Shown: piece after piece, positions 9,479 to 17,735 of the stretch | Layout of the letters: the number at the start of each line of letters is the position of its first letter | Position numbering within the stretch: the first letter of the stretch is position 1 | Source of the DNA: Micromonospora polyrhachis | GTDB taxonomy: Bacteria > Actinomycetota > Actinomycetes > Mycobacteriales > Micromonosporaceae | Length of the DNA: 64,000 nt | Reading direction: 5' to 3' | Assembly: GCF_014203835.1 (NCBI RefSeq) | Contig: NZ_JACHJW010000001.1 | Span: 4,724,501-4,788,500, forward strand | The notes under the pieces: generated by a model | Database searches by the model: none | What the model saw: only the letters and a program-made list of their open reading frames with translations | What the model was told of the DNA's origin: nothing | Position numbers and translations under genes: made by a program

Positions 9479-10569
9479 ACCCGTACGTCGGTGGCACCGC
9501 GCGCCTGTGCCAACACTCGGGCCTCGTCGTCGACGGCCGACCGTACCCGGTCGGACAGCGGCTCGAAGGGGGCCACCGTGACGTCCAGCCGGCCCCGGCC
9601 GGCCAGCTTCGCCCGCCAGACGCCCATGATCTCGCCGTCCACGAGCAACGCGCCAGGGTTGCCGAGGACGCGCCACACTTCCGACTGTCGGGTCTTGTCC
9701 GGCACCAGGACATCACGGTCCCGGGCCGAGAGGTAGGGATCACCCGCCGGCAGCAGCCGGACCAGCCTCGGCGGTGGTGCGCTGCGCAACGCGTCGATCC
9801 GGTCGGTGGGTAGCCAGGTCCGCCGACCGTCGACGGTCACCTCGGTGAGCCCTTCTGGCCACACCGGGCGTAGCTCGGCCTGGCTGGTGCCGACGTGCCT
9901 GGCCGCCTCGGCCAGCGTCGCCGGGCCGAGCAACCGCAGGTAGGTGGCGATCAGGTCGGCCGTACCGGTGGCGGCCCTCGGCCGGCCAGCCCAATCGGAT
10001 ACGGGAGCGATCATGGTCTTGCCGCCGACCACCGTCAGTTGGGCACCTCCGGCCAGCCCAGCCTGCTGGAACAGCGCGCCGGAGATGTGCGTGGACTGGC
10101 AGGAGCGGCATGGGTAGGTCACCTCGGCCGGTACCCGAGCGGTTACCGCACTGCTCACCTCGCCCTTGGCCATCGGCTCGGCGGCCACCGCCGCCGAGAA
10201 GGCGTCGGCGGCCGCCTCGAACGCCACCAACCCCAGCTTCCCGGCGTCCCGGATCTGGGTGCTGACGATCCGCTTCGCCGCGTCCGCGTCACTGAGTGGC
10301 CACAGTGCCTCCGCGATCCGGGGCAGTTCGGCCCGGCGGTGCAGGTGGGGTGCACCTCGGGCCGCCCAGACCAGAGCCAGCGACTCGTCGTCCAGCTCAG
10401 CGGAGGTACGGGCGGCGAGTGCGAGCCGCGCCGAGCCGTACGGGGTGTCCTGCACCCCGAGGTCGAGCACCGCCAACTCGGCGGGTCGCTGGTCGACTCG
10501 GTCGAGTTGCTGGGCCGCGATCCGATAGGCGAGCATCTGCTGCCGATCGACCCGAAGCGTTCCGGTCAC
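9463..10569 (-). CDS. Winged-helix DNA-binding protein of the AlkZ/YcaQ-like superfamily
   Basis: This 368-residue protein has the architecture of the HTH_42 (AlkZ-like) family: N-terminal helical region, central region with a Cys pair (YPCRSCQSTHISG), tandem winged helices, and C-terminal LLPAGDPYLSARDRDVL..LVDGEIMGVWRAKLAGRGRLDVTVAPF. Related proteins include glycosylases that unhook interstrand crosslinks. The glycosylase QxQ loop expected near the N-terminus is not clear here (GVQDTPYGSARLAL), so activity is uncertain. The GTG at 10569 overlaps the MFS stop by four bases, so it is coupled to the exporter gene. A much longer frame exists upstream but only shadows the MFS gene. Confidence 0.82.
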   Translation of the reverse strand: MTGTLRVDRQQMLAYRIAAQQLDRVDQRPAELAVLDLGVQDTPYGSARLALAARTSAELDDESLALVWAARGAPHLHRRAELPRIAEALWPLSDADAAKRIVSTQIRDAGKLGLVAFEAAADAFSAAVAAEPMAKGEVSSAVTARVPAEVTYPCRSCQSTHISGALFQQAGLAGGAQLTVVGGKTMIAPVSDWAGRPRAATGTADLIATYLRLLGPATLAEAARHVGTSQAELRPVWPEGLTEVTVDGRRTWLPTDRIDALRSAPPPRLVRLLPAGDPYLSARDRDVLVPDKTRQSEVWRVLGNPGALLVDGEIMGVWRAKLAGRGRLDVTVAPFEPLSDRVRSAVDDEARVLAQARGATDVRVSQVE

Positions 10570-11786
10570 TGGGTGATCCCCTCCGTCGACCCGGGTGGGG
10601 TGAATTTGAACAGTAGCGGGAGGCAAGCCAGCGTAACGACGATCGGGGCGAGCAGGAAGCCGACGGTGACCTCCCCGGTGGTGTCCAGCAGTACGCCGTC
10701 GACCGCGGAACCGACCGCGCTGCCGACCGAGAAGGCGGTGGCGGCCCAGGCGAAGCCCTCCGCCGCCGTACCGGCAGGGGCGACCGAGTCGATCGACACG
10801 AAGGCGATCGTCAACAGTGGGGAGAGGGCCAGGCCGCTGACCAGCATCAGGGCCAGCATGCCGGGCAGGGCGGGGGTGAGTAGCAGCGGCAGGAAGCCGA
10901 CCGCGTACGCGCCGGTGGCCCGGAGCAGGGTGTTGCGGGCGCGCAGCCCGGCGAAGCGGATGTAGAGCAGCCCGCCGATCAGGGCCCCACCGGCCTGGGC
11001 AGCCAGCAGCCAACTGGCCAGGGACCGGTCGCCGGCCGCTTCGGCATAACTGGTCACCGCGACCGTGACGCTGCCGACCGCCGCGCCGACCAGCAGCAAT
11101 GCGACCAGGATCAGGCGTAGTCGACCGGCGCGCAGCGGGCCGGCCCAGTGTCGTACCGCCGGCTCGCCGCGCCAACGGCGGACCGCCGGCGCGGTGACGA
11201 ACAGGGCGGTGCCCAGGGCCTGGAACAGCGCTGCGGCGGCCAGGCCGCCGACCGGCCCGGCGACCTGGGTCGCGGCGAGCGTCACCATCGGCCCCGCCAC
11301 GAAGATGATCTCCTGGGTTGCGGTGTCCAGTGTGTACGCGGTGTGCACCTGGTGTGCCGGGAGCAGGTCCCGCCAGAGCACCCGTAGCCCGGCTTCGAAT
11401 GGTGGCGCTCCGAGCCCGGCCAGCGCGGCACCGAGCAGGGTCGCCGGCAGCCCGGCCCCGGCGGCGGTCAACACGAATCCGGCGGTGGAGACCAGGACAC
11501 CGCTCCACAACACCGGCGGCTGCCGCCATCGGTCGGCGATCCGGGCGAGCAGGGGCTGCCCGACCGCCATGCCGGCGGTGTACGCGGCGACGAGCAGACC
11601 CGCCACGGTGAGCGACATCGTCTCCCGGGCGAAGATCAGCAGAGCGAGCGGGGCCGCGCCCTGGGGAAGCCGGCCGAGCAGGCTGGCCCCCAGCACCCGG
11701 GCGGTCTGCGGTGCCCGGAGTACGGACCACGCGCCGGTGCCGCCGGCCGGAGTGGAGTCAGGGGGAATGGTCGAGGTGTCGGACAT
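10566..11786 (-). CDS. MFS transporter
   Basis: This is a 406-residue integral membrane protein with about twelve hydrophobic helices, the N-terminal-half signature GQPLLARIADRWRQPPVL between helices 2 and 3, and a hydrophilic central loop (VRRWRGEPAVRHW). The start is ATG at 11786 (MSDTSTIPP), with GGGAG 9 nt upstream; the frame upstream of it has no coding character. It is coupled to the winged-helix gene downstream by a GTGA overlap. A drug or metabolite exporter is likely; pairing with a DNA-repair-like protein suggests export of a DNA-reactive compound, which is inference. Confidence 0.88.
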   Translation of the reverse strand: MSDTSTIPPDSTPAGGTGAWSVLRAPQTARVLGASLLGRLPQGAAPLALLIFARETMSLTVAGLLVAAYTAGMAVGQPLLARIADRWRQPPVLWSGVLVSTAGFVLTAAGAGLPATLLGAALAGLGAPPFEAGLRVLWRDLLPAHQVHTAYTLDTATQEIIFVAGPMVTLAATQVAGPVGGLAAAALFQALGTALFVTAPAVRRWRGEPAVRHWAGPLRAGRLRLILVALLLVGAAVGSVTVAVTSYAEAAGDRSLASWLLAAQAGGALIGGLLYIRFAGLRARNTLLRATGAYAVGFLPLLLTPALPGMLALMLVSGLALSPLLTIAFVSIDSVAPAGTAAEGFAWAATAFSVGSAVGSAVDGVLLDTTGEVTVGFLLAPIVVTLACLPLLFKFTPPGSTEGITQ

Positions 11787-11845
11787 CGACGAGCGCTCCC
11801 AGTGGAGAGAGGGGAAGGACCGGAGGCGGGGGAAACCGGGACCGG

Positions 11846-11956
11846 TCAGGGAGCGAAGTCGGTGCGCTCGTGGTCGTTGCCGTAGAGCGGCAGGGCGGGT
11901 GTGATCCACTGGCCGTACGCGGCGGCAACCGCCTCTACCGGGATCACGAGCGTCAC
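11846..11956 (-). CDS. Possible small protein upstream of the MFS gene (36 aa)
   Basis: A GTG frame encodes an N-terminal hydrophobic stretch (TLVIPVEAVAAAYGQWITP) and a polar tail, stopping 59 bp before the MFS start. Codon use is plausible, but no ribosome binding site and no homology were recognised. It may be a small gene of this operon or chance. Confidence 0.28.
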   Translation of the reverse strand: MTLVIPVEAVAAAYGQWITPALPLYGNDHERTDFAP

Positions 11957-12031
11957 TCTACGACGGGAGCCGCCGCCGACGGTCGACCGACATGCGAATG
12001 TCCGACCCGGCCGGAGGCGGACGGGTAAGGA

Positions 12032-12105
12032 GGCTGACGGGTACGGGGACTTGGTGCGGTCGAGGGCTGACGGGTACGGGAACTTGATGCGGCCGAGGGC
12101 TGACG
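12032..12105. repeat. 33-bp tandem repeat, 2.2 copies
   Basis: Units at 12032-12064 and 12065-12097 (GGCTGACGGGTACGGG core) differ at three positions; eight bases of a third copy follow. It is intergenic, upstream of the CGNR gene. Confidence 0.85.
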
Positions 12106-12143
12106 CGATCTGACGCATGGGTCGGCGAGATAGCATAAGAAGC

Positions 12144-12743
12144 ATGGATTCCGTGCAGTTGTCCGCAGGCGGTGCGCCACTGCTCGGGGAGCCGTTGCCG
12201 CTGGAGTTGGCCAACACGACCTATGCGGTACGCAGTCAGCTACGCGACGGGCTGGAAACGGTCGAGCACCTGGCCGGCTGGTTGCGGGACGTGGCGGGAC
12301 GGCTCGGCACGCCACTGCGCGATCGTGATCTGGCCGAGGCCGGCACCGCCGACCTGGCGGTCGCCCGGGACCTACGGCAGGCGATCCGGCTGATCGCCCA
12401 GGCGACGGTGACCGGTGACCAGCCGCCCTCGGCCGCGATCGACGACGTCAACCAGGTGATCCGTACCGCGCCGTCCTGGCGTGAGCTGCGGTGGGCGGCG
12501 GAACCATCGACGATCACCGCCAGCGACCACCCGCCAGTGGCCGCCGCGCTGGCCGAGATCGCCATGGCGACGGTCGACCTGTTCGCCGGCCCGGATCGGG
12601 CCGCACTGCGGCCCTGCCAGGGCCCCGGCTGCGTGCTCTACTTCGTCAAGCAGCATCCCCGGCGGGAGTGGTGCTCCGGTGGCTGTGGCAACCGGGCCCG
12701 GGCCGCCCGCTACTACGAGCGGACGAAGACCCGGGCCGGATAG
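12144..12743 (+). CDS. CGNR zinc-finger (ABATE) protein
   Basis: This 199-residue protein has an N-terminal helical region (LANTTYAVRSQLRDGLETVEHLAGWL) and a C-terminal zinc finger: C-x-G-P-G-C..RREWCSGGCGNRARAARYYER, the CGNR motif that gives the family its name. Such proteins are presumed stress-induced transcription regulators. The ATG at 12144 has TAGCAT 7 nt before it and the weak AAGAAG; a leaderless start is possible. It is convergent with the NTF2-like gene, with 21 bp between stops. Confidence 0.88.
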   Translation: MDSVQLSAGGAPLLGEPLPLELANTTYAVRSQLRDGLETVEHLAGWLRDVAGRLGTPLRDRDLAEAGTADLAVARDLRQAIRLIAQATVTGDQPPSAAIDDVNQVIRTAPSWRELRWAAEPSTITASDHPPVAAALAEIAMATVDLFAGPDRAALRPCQGPGCVLYFVKQHPRREWCSGGCGNRARAARYYERTKTRAG

Positions 12744-12764
12744 CGCAGTCGTAGGCGTGGAGAC

Positions 12765-13214
12765 TCAGGCGAACGGCGGCCGGGAGCCACGGAGTCGACG
12801 CTGCTCCGACGTGATCCGCAGGTCGTTGATGCTCGCCTCCCGGCGACGCATCAAACCGTTCGGGTCGAACTCCCACAGTTCGTTGCCATAGCTGCGCCAC
12901 CACCGGCCCTCGGCGTCGTGCCACTCGTACTGGAACCGGACCGCGATCCGGTCATCGGTGAACGCCCACAACTCCTTGCGCAGGACGTAGTCCAGTTCCC
13001 GTTCCCACTTACGCGTCAAGAACGCGACGATCTCCGAGCGTCCGGTGAGGAACTCGTCGCGGTTGCGCCACACCGAATCCGGGGTGTACGCCAGCGACAC
13101 CCGCTCCGGGTCGCGGGTGTTCCAGGCGTCCTCGGCCGCCCGTACCTTGGCCTCGGCGGTGGCGGCGGTGAACGGGGGCAGCGGCGGACGCTCCGCCGGG
13201 GGTGCGGGATTCAC
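12765..13214 (-). CDS. NTF2-like protein (DUF1348 family)
   Basis: The 149 residues form one SnoaL/NTF2-like cone fold: [40 protein letters not shown], then [24 protein letters not shown] and a terminal [13 protein letters not shown], the conserved DUF1348 pattern. Its biochemical function is unknown. GTG at 13214 overlaps the stop of the ferredoxin reductase gene by four bases, so it is the last gene of a coupled operon. The cavity could bind a small hydrophobic substrate of the redox system, which is inference. Confidence 0.88.
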   Translation of the reverse strand: MNPAPPAERPPLPPFTAATAEAKVRAAEDAWNTRDPERVSLAYTPDSVWRNRDEFLTGRSEIVAFLTRKWERELDYVLRKELWAFTDDRIAVRFQYEWHDAEGRWWRSYGNELWEFDPNGLMRRREASINDLRITSEQRRLRGSRPPFA

Positions 13215-14383
13215 GACTCGATCTCCTCTGACAGTTGGTGGCGACAGGCGGCCAAGCGGCGGACCAGACCGACGGTCACCGCGCCGATCAGCCGCCCGTG
13301 CCGGCGGTATTCGGCGAGGAACCGGCCCTCTGGTTCTCCCTCGACGATCCGTAGGTCGTACGCGGCACCGGTGAATCCGACGGATTGCACCCGCCGGTCG
13401 TACAGATGGGTCCAGAACGACGGCACGCTGGCGAACCGGCGATGCCGGGCCGGGTCGAGCAGCGCCCGGGCGGCGAAGGTGCCCTGGTCGACGGCGTTGC
13501 TGTGATGCTCGACGCGGACCAACTCCCCGACCAACAGCGGGTGTGGCCATCGGGCGACGTCGCCGGCCACCGCCACGCCGGGTGCGGCCAGCCCGTCTGG
13601 GCCGCAGACCACGCCATCGTCGATCCGCAGGCCGCTGCCGCGTAGCCATTCGGTGTTCGGCTCGGCGCCGAGGGCCAGGACCAGCAGGTCGGCGGGGAGG
13701 GCGGTGCCGTCGTCGAGGCGGACCTGTTCGACCCGGCCAGCACCGGAGACTCCGACCACCGTACGGCCGAGCCGCAGGTCGACGCCGTGCTCGCGGTGGG
13801 TGCGGGCGACCATCCGCCCGAGTCGTACGCCGAGGGCCCGGTGCAGGGGGACCGGCTCGCGGCCGACCAGGGTGACCGCCAGGCCGAGGCCGCGGAGCGT
13901 GGCGGCGATCTCCGAGCCGACGAACCCGGCACCGGCCACCACCACCGTCGGGCGGTGGGACAGCTCGGCGCGCAGCGCCAGCGCGTCATCGAGGCTGCGC
14001 AGGGTGTGGATTCCGGCCAGTGCCGGTATGGCCGCCGGCCGCCGGGCCCGTACGCCGGTGGCCACGACTGCCGTGTCGAAGGGTACGGCCGGCAGTTGAC
14101 CGCGCAGGACCCGCCGGTGTCGCAGGTCCAGCCCGGTGGCCGGCTGCCCGAGGAGCCACCGCGCGTCAAGCGTCTCGGTGCCGGGCAGCAGCACGTCCAC
14201 CGGGCCGACCAGGAGTTCCTTCGACAGTGGTGGCCGGCGGTACGGTCGGTGTGGTTCGTCACCGACCATGGTCAGCTCACCGTCGTAGCCGAGGGCACGT
14301 AGTTCCTGTGCGGCGCGGAAGCCGGCCGGCCCGGCCCCGATCACCACGATGTGCCGGGGTGGGCTGGCTGACCGCCCGGTCAT
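13211..14383 (-). CDS. FAD-dependent ferredoxin reductase-type oxidoreductase
   Basis: This 390-residue pyridine-nucleotide disulfide oxidoreductase-fold enzyme has FAD-binding [13 protein letters not shown] at the N-terminus, NAD(P)-binding [12 protein letters not shown] in the middle, the second FAD contact [11 protein letters not shown], and a C-terminal reductase domain. It matches reductases that feed electrons from NAD(P)H to small ferredoxins serving P450s or dioxygenases. ATG at 14383 overlaps the ferredoxin stop (ATGA), which makes it the natural partner of that ferredoxin. No P450 or Rieske oxygenase lies in the window, so the terminal acceptor may be the VOC or PPOX protein of this operon, or encoded elsewhere. 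Confidence 0.92.
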   Translation of the reverse strand: MTGRSASPPRHIVVIGAGPAGFRAAQELRALGYDGELTMVGDEPHRPYRRPPLSKELLVGPVDVLLPGTETLDARWLLGQPATGLDLRHRRVLRGQLPAVPFDTAVVATGVRARRPAAIPALAGIHTLRSLDDALALRAELSHRPTVVVAGAGFVGSEIAATLRGLGLAVTLVGREPVPLHRALGVRLGRMVARTHREHGVDLRLGRTVVGVSGAGRVEQVRLDDGTALPADLLVLALGAEPNTEWLRGSGLRIDDGVVCGPDGLAAPGVAVAGDVARWPHPLLVGELVRVEHHSNAVDQGTFAARALLDPARHRRFASVPSFWTHLYDRRVQSVGFTGAAYDLRIVEGEPEGRFLAEYRRHGRLIGAVTVGLVRRLAACRHQLSEEIES

Positions 14384-14571
14384 GACGGGGCGATGAGAAT
14401 CGCCTGGACCGGGCAGGCAGCCATGGCCTGCTCGATGTCCGGCCGTAACGAGTCGTCGGGCGCGGAGTCGTAGACGAGTTCGTCGTTGTCGTCGAGACGG
14501 AAGACGTCCGGGGCGGCGAAGACGCACTGAGCGTGGGTCTCACACCGGTTCATGTCCACTCGGACACGCAT
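14380..14571 (-). CDS. Small [3Fe-4S]-type ferredoxin (63 aa)
   Basis: Cys10, His13, Cys16 and Cys53-Pro make the pattern CxxHxxC...CP, that of single-cluster ferredoxins associated with actinobacterial P450 systems, in which one cluster ligand position is not Cys. The acidic middle (RLDDNDELVYDSAPDD) is the usual docking surface. The ATG at 14571 is preferred because GGAAAGGA is about 6 nt upstream; another ATG at 14577 overlaps the PPOX stop. It lies between the PPOX gene and its likely reductase. Confidence 0.92.
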   Translation of the reverse strand: MRVRVDMNRCETHAQCVFAAPDVFRLDDNDELVYDSAPDDSLRPDIEQAMAACPVQAILIAPS

Positions 14572-14573
14572 GA

Positions 14574-15473
14574 TCATTCCTTTCCGAATGGCGCGGGGTT
14601 GAAGCGGGAGTAGCGGCCGAACGTCCAGCGCAGGGCGGTGGCCCGATCGATCTGGACGACCCGGTCGACCTCGAAGTCGACGACCCGTTGGGCACCGGGT
14701 AGCCGGGCGGCCCGGTCCGGGTCCCAGTCGGTGCGGGCCTGCCCGGTCAGGTGCAGCGTGTGACCCCGTTCCCAGTCCAGGAAGAGCAGGCCGCAGCGCG
14801 GGTCGAGTTCGAGGTTGCCCAGCGTCATGTACATCGAGTTGCCGAGGTAGTCGGGCCAGCTGAGCTGGCGGGGCCCGGTGACCGTGACGAAGCCCGGGTT
14901 GCCGCCCCGATGGGATGTGTCGGTGCCGTGCCGGGAGTGGCTGGCGACGAAGAACGTGTCCGCAGCGGTGATCCAGCGACGCTGCTGGTCGTCGAGTTCC
15001 CGTGTGGTACGGGCCGGTCCGCTCGGGGACGACTGTGCGTCGGCGAGCACGTCCCGGGTCTGGATGTACTTCGGGCAGTTGGCGTAGACCTGCTCGGTGC
15101 GGACCACGAGCCGGTGGCCGTCTCGGACAGCTTGGCCGTTGACCCGCATCCGTCGGCGGCTCTGCGGCTCGATGGCGAGCATGCCGAGGTCCCGCCCGGT
15201 CTCGAAGACGCCGGCGAGCGGATCCTCGGGGCCGGGGCGACCATTTATCGCGATGGTCCGCTCGTCGGTCGGGTCGGCGAATCCCGGTGTGCCGGTCAAC
15301 AGACTCGCCCACACCGCACCCGCGTCGTCCGCCGCGCCGATCAGCAGCATCCGCTGCTGACGGAGGAAGTCCATCGCCACCGGTGGGATGGTGGCCGCCA
15401 CCCCGGCGGAGCCCCAGTTCTCGGCGGTCACCCCAGCCCGACGTTGCGCCGCGCGTTCGCCGTCGTGGTTCAT
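14574..15473 (-). CDS. PNPOx-family flavin-binding protein (COG3576-like)
   Basis: This 299-residue protein has two related split-barrel halves typical of pyridoxamine-phosphate-oxidase-like proteins: LRQQRMLLIGAADDAGAVWASLLTGTPGF, then RRRMRVNGQA..., and a second unit with ADTFFVASHSRHGTDTSHRGGNPGFV and NSMYMTLGNLELDPRCGLLFLDWERG. Relatives occur alone or fused to flavohemoglobin/ferredoxin-reductase modules, so electron transfer is plausible. Cofactor and substrate are unknown. It ends just before the ferredoxin gene, and the VOC gene lies 61 bp upstream on the same strand. Confidence 0.88.
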   Translation of the reverse strand: MNHDGERAAQRRAGVTAENWGSAGVAATIPPVAMDFLRQQRMLLIGAADDAGAVWASLLTGTPGFADPTDERTIAINGRPGPEDPLAGVFETGRDLGMLAIEPQSRRRMRVNGQAVRDGHRLVVRTEQVYANCPKYIQTRDVLADAQSSPSGPARTTRELDDQQRRWITAADTFFVASHSRHGTDTSHRGGNPGFVTVTGPRQLSWPDYLGNSMYMTLGNLELDPRCGLLFLDWERGHTLHLTGQARTDWDPDRAARLPGAQRVVDFEVDRVVQIDRATALRWTFGRYSRFNPAPFGKE

Positions 15474-15534
15474 CAGGTTCCTCCAGGGGTACCGCTGCGG
15501 GCCACCGTCGCGGCCCGCAGCGGCGGCGGGTCGA

Positions 15535-15981
15535 TTAGAAGAAGCCGCAGGTGGGGGCGGCCTGGGTGGGGGCGGGGGCGTTCTCCGCGCCAGCGGGGGC
15601 GTAGATCTCCAGGCGGATGCCGTCCGGGTCGGTGAAGAAGACGCCGCCGGAGGAGGCTCCCTCGCCGTGTGCGACGACCCCGTCGTACGCCAGGGGAGCG
15701 CCGATCTCGCGGAGGACCGTCTCGGCCCGGCGTACCGCGTCGATGTCGGGCACCTGGAACGAGAGGTGGTGCAGGCCGGGTAGCTCGGTGGCGAATTCCC
15801 CGGTGCTCTGCTGCCAGAGGGTCAGCACCAGCTTGCCGTCAAGGCCGAGGAACGCGAACCGTCGGTCGCCCTCGCGGGACTCGCCGAGGGTCTCGAAGTC
15901 GAAGACCTTCCGGTAGAAGGCGATCGAGCGGTCGAGGTCGGTCACGTTCAGTCCGACGTGTCCAGTTTGGAAGGTCGTCAC
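15535..15981 (-). CDS. VOC-superfamily metalloprotein (glyoxalase/dioxygenase type)
   Basis: The 148 residues contain two beta-alpha-beta-beta-beta halves. Candidate metal ligands are His8 (GHVGLNVTDLDRS), His71 or His72 (LHHLSFQV) and Glu125 (IRLEIYAP), a 2-His-1-Glu site as in glyoxalase I and extradiol dioxygenases. The tail is Ala/Pro rich and ends CGFF. It is the first gene of the redox operon, and the tandem palindromes at 16106-16147 lie 125 bp upstream of its start. The reaction cannot be named from sequence. Confidence 0.88.
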   Translation of the reverse strand: MTTFQTGHVGLNVTDLDRSIAFYRKVFDFETLGESREGDRRFAFLGLDGKLVLTLWQQSTGEFATELPGLHHLSFQVPDIDAVRRAETVLREIGAPLAYDGVVAHGEGASSGGVFFTDPDGIRLEIYAPAGAENAPAPTQAAPTCGFF

Positions 15982-16105
15982 GAAAGCTCCGTTCTAATGG
16001 TTGCCATGTCGGCTATACGTGAGAACACTAGGGCAATCTTCTGATGGAAGCAAGGCCAATTTGGCATTAGATGACTCGGATGGCGCGGATCACGCGACGC
16101 CGACT

Positions 16106-16126
16106 ACTTGACGTTCGACGTCAAGT
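16106..16126. promoter_or_regulatory. Palindromic operator O1
   Basis: A 21-bp perfect palindrome: arms ACTTGACGT and ACGTCAAGT around TCG. It abuts O2, which has the same outer half-sites, between the divergent VOC and HTH genes. It is the likely binding site of the HTH product. Confidence 0.75.
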
Positions 16127-16147
16127 ACTTGACACTTGCTGTCAAGT
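16127..16147. promoter_or_regulatory. Palindromic operator O2
   Basis: A 21-bp palindrome with arms ACTTGACA and TGTCAAGT around CTTGC, immediately next to O1. It also contains a TTGACA hexamer. It ends 3 nt before the ribosome binding site GGAGG of the HTH gene, so an occupied operator would block that gene's transcription, consistent with autoregulation. Confidence 0.75.
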
Positions 16148-16162
16148 AGAGGAGGTCGGCTG

Positions 16163-16708
16163 ATGCTGCCAACCCGCGAACAGCTCACCGAGCACCTGAC
16201 CCGACTCGTCGACATCCGGTTGCTCGACCCGGTGGAGATCCTGCTCGACGGAGACGACACCGTCGACGTACTGCGTACGGTCGTCCGAAACCGCGCCAAG
16301 ACCTGGGTGGCCCGGCTCCTCGACGGCGACGAGCAGGAAGCCACCATGGCGATCGTCCGGTTGCTGTCCACGCTCTACCCCGGTGATGGTCCGTTCCAAC
16401 CGGCAGCCGACTGGTGGGCAACGCCGCTGGGCCGGGTCGTGGCGTGGCGGGTCGGCCACCCGAGCGCCGACTCGGTGTCGTACACGGTGGCCGGCGCGAT
16501 GCTCGGGATCACCCGGCAGGGCGTCCACGACCTGGTCAACCGCGGCAAACTGGCCCGCCACCCGGACGGTGGCGTGGTGCCCACCTCGGTGCGGGACCGC
16601 CTCGTCCAACTAGAAGGACAGCCAGGAGTCCAACCGGAAGAACAGTCGAAAGCCCAACCGGAAGGACGGTCGAAAGCCCAACTGGAAGGACGGTCGAAAC
16701 ATGCATGA
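16163..16708 (+). CDS. HTH DNA-binding protein with repetitive C-terminus (181 aa)
   Basis: Residues ~112-155 (SVSYTVAGAMLGITRQGVHDLVNRGKL...) form an excisionase/MerR-like helix-turn-helix followed by a short wing. The N-terminal ~100 residues are helical with no named domain. The last ~35 residues are repeats of QPEGRSKA encoded by a 24-bp tandem repeat. GGAGG at 16151 precedes ATG 16163 by 7 nt. Its position beside two abutting palindromes and divergence from the redox operon suggest it is that operon's regulator and controls itself. It overlaps the downstream hydrolase gene by 8 bp, so the two are co-translated. Confidence 0.8.
   Translation: MLPTREQLTEHLTRLVDIRLLDPVEILLDGDDTVDVLRTVVRNRAKTWVARLLDGDEQEATMAIVRLLSTLYPGDGPFQPAADWWATPLGRVVAWRVGHPSADSVSYTVAGAMLGITRQGVHDLVNRGKLARHPDGGVVPTSVRDRLVQLEGQPGVQPEEQSKAQPEGRSKAQLEGRSKHA
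16631..16702 (+). repeat. 24-bp in-frame tandem repeat x3 at a gene 3' end
   Basis: Units 16631-16654, 16655-16678 and 16679-16702 (CAACCGGAAGGACGGTCGAA core), with a degenerate copy before them, encode QPEGRSKA repeats and end at the stop of the HTH gene; the next gene's ATG lies inside the last unit. Confidence 0.92.
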
Positions 16709-17627
16709 CCTGCTGGTTACCGCCGGACCCGTGCCGATCGCGGTCCGGGACTTCGGTGGGGACGGAAGTCCGATACTGCTGCTCCACGGTGCGGGTGCCA
16801 ACCTCGAAAGCATGCAGGTGCTGGCCCAGGCACTTCGGCCGGCATGCCGGGTGGTCACAGTGGACCTGCGCGGCCACGGCCGATCCGGTGACGGTCCCTG
16901 GGGGTGGGACGCCGTACTCGACGATCTCGACGCCGTGGTCAACGAACTCCGCCTCGGTGTGCCGGCCGTGGTGGGAGTGTCCCTCGGCGGCATGGTGGCG
17001 ACAAGGTGGGCCCGGCGGCATCCCGAATGCCCGGGGGCGGTGAGCCTGGATGGCAATCCGCCGCCCAGCCGTCCGGAACACCTGGCCGGCATGGCACCCG
17101 AGCGGGCCGCCACCGAACTGGACCGGCTGCACACGCTCTTCGCGGCGATGGCCGGTGCGATGGCGGGGCCACTCAGCGACGAACAGCTCGCCGCAGCGCG
17201 GGCCGGGCAGCGCATGATGGCCGAACGCTACGGCGGTCCGTCCGGTGCGGCCTGGGTGGCGACCTTCGAACGGAACCTGGTCACCCGGGATGGCGAGACG
17301 TCGCTGCGGCCGGGTGCCGTGACCACCGAGGAACTGCGGGTGGCGATGGCCGCGCTCGACCTGACTCCGGACTACCGGGCGACTCGCTCTCCGTTGCTGC
17401 TCGTGCTCGCCACCGAGAACCTGCCGGAACAGCAGGCCTTCCACGATCTGTACGAGACGTACCGGCGGGGGGTGGCCGCCCGGCTCGCCGGGGTCCGGGG
17501 CGAGAACCCGTACCTGCGGGTGGTGGAGTTGGCGGGAGCCAGCCACGCCATGGTGGCGGAACGGCCGGAGCACCTGGCCGAGTTGGTGACCGGCTTCCTC
17601 GCCACCGGGACGGCCGCCGGCCGGTAA
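16701..17627 (+). CDS. Alpha/beta-fold hydrolase
   Basis: This 308-residue hydrolase has the oxyanion-region HGAGANLES, strand-turn DLRGHGRSG, nucleophile elbow GVSLGG (Ser94) and a C-terminal His in GASHAMVAER. The cap region (residues ~120-220) is helical. There is no signal peptide, so it is cytosolic. The ATG overlaps the end of the HTH gene by 8 bp, linking it to the same regulatory unit as the redox operon. Substrate class (ester, lactone, epoxide) is undetermined. Confidence 0.9.
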   Translation: MHDLLVTAGPVPIAVRDFGGDGSPILLLHGAGANLESMQVLAQALRPACRVVTVDLRGHGRSGDGPWGWDAVLDDLDAVVNELRLGVPAVVGVSLGGMVATRWARRHPECPGAVSLDGNPPPSRPEHLAGMAPERAATELDRLHTLFAAMAGAMAGPLSDEQLAAARAGQRMMAERYGGPSGAAWVATFERNLVTRDGETSLRPGAVTTEELRVAMAALDLTPDYRATRSPLLLVLATENLPEQQAFHDLYETYRRGVAARLAGVRGENPYLRVVELAGASHAMVAERPEHLAELVTGFLATGTAAGR

Positions 17628-17735
17628 CCCGACAACCTGCCGGCCGGTAACCGACGGTCGACGCGGTGGGTCCGGTCCGTGCGAATAGTGGATGGCGACC
17701 GTTACAGCGGTCGGGTCGCTGGGTAGAGTCCGAGC

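Larger units (their letters stand above)
11787..12143. other. Intergenic region upstream of MFS and CGNR genes
   Basis: About 360 bp between divergent units. It holds a possible 36-codon gene (11846-11956, -), a 33-bp tandem repeat, and a -10-like TAGCAT at 12131-12136, 7 nt before the CGNR gene start. Confidence 0.5.

Noticed and set aside
9463-11730. A 755-codon - strand frame spanning the winged-helix and MFS genes.
   Set aside because: Only the part below 10569 matches the winged-helix family. The upper part is an Arg/Gly/Pro-rich shadow of the MFS gene in another frame, and a GTG start at the MFS stop explains the real gene.
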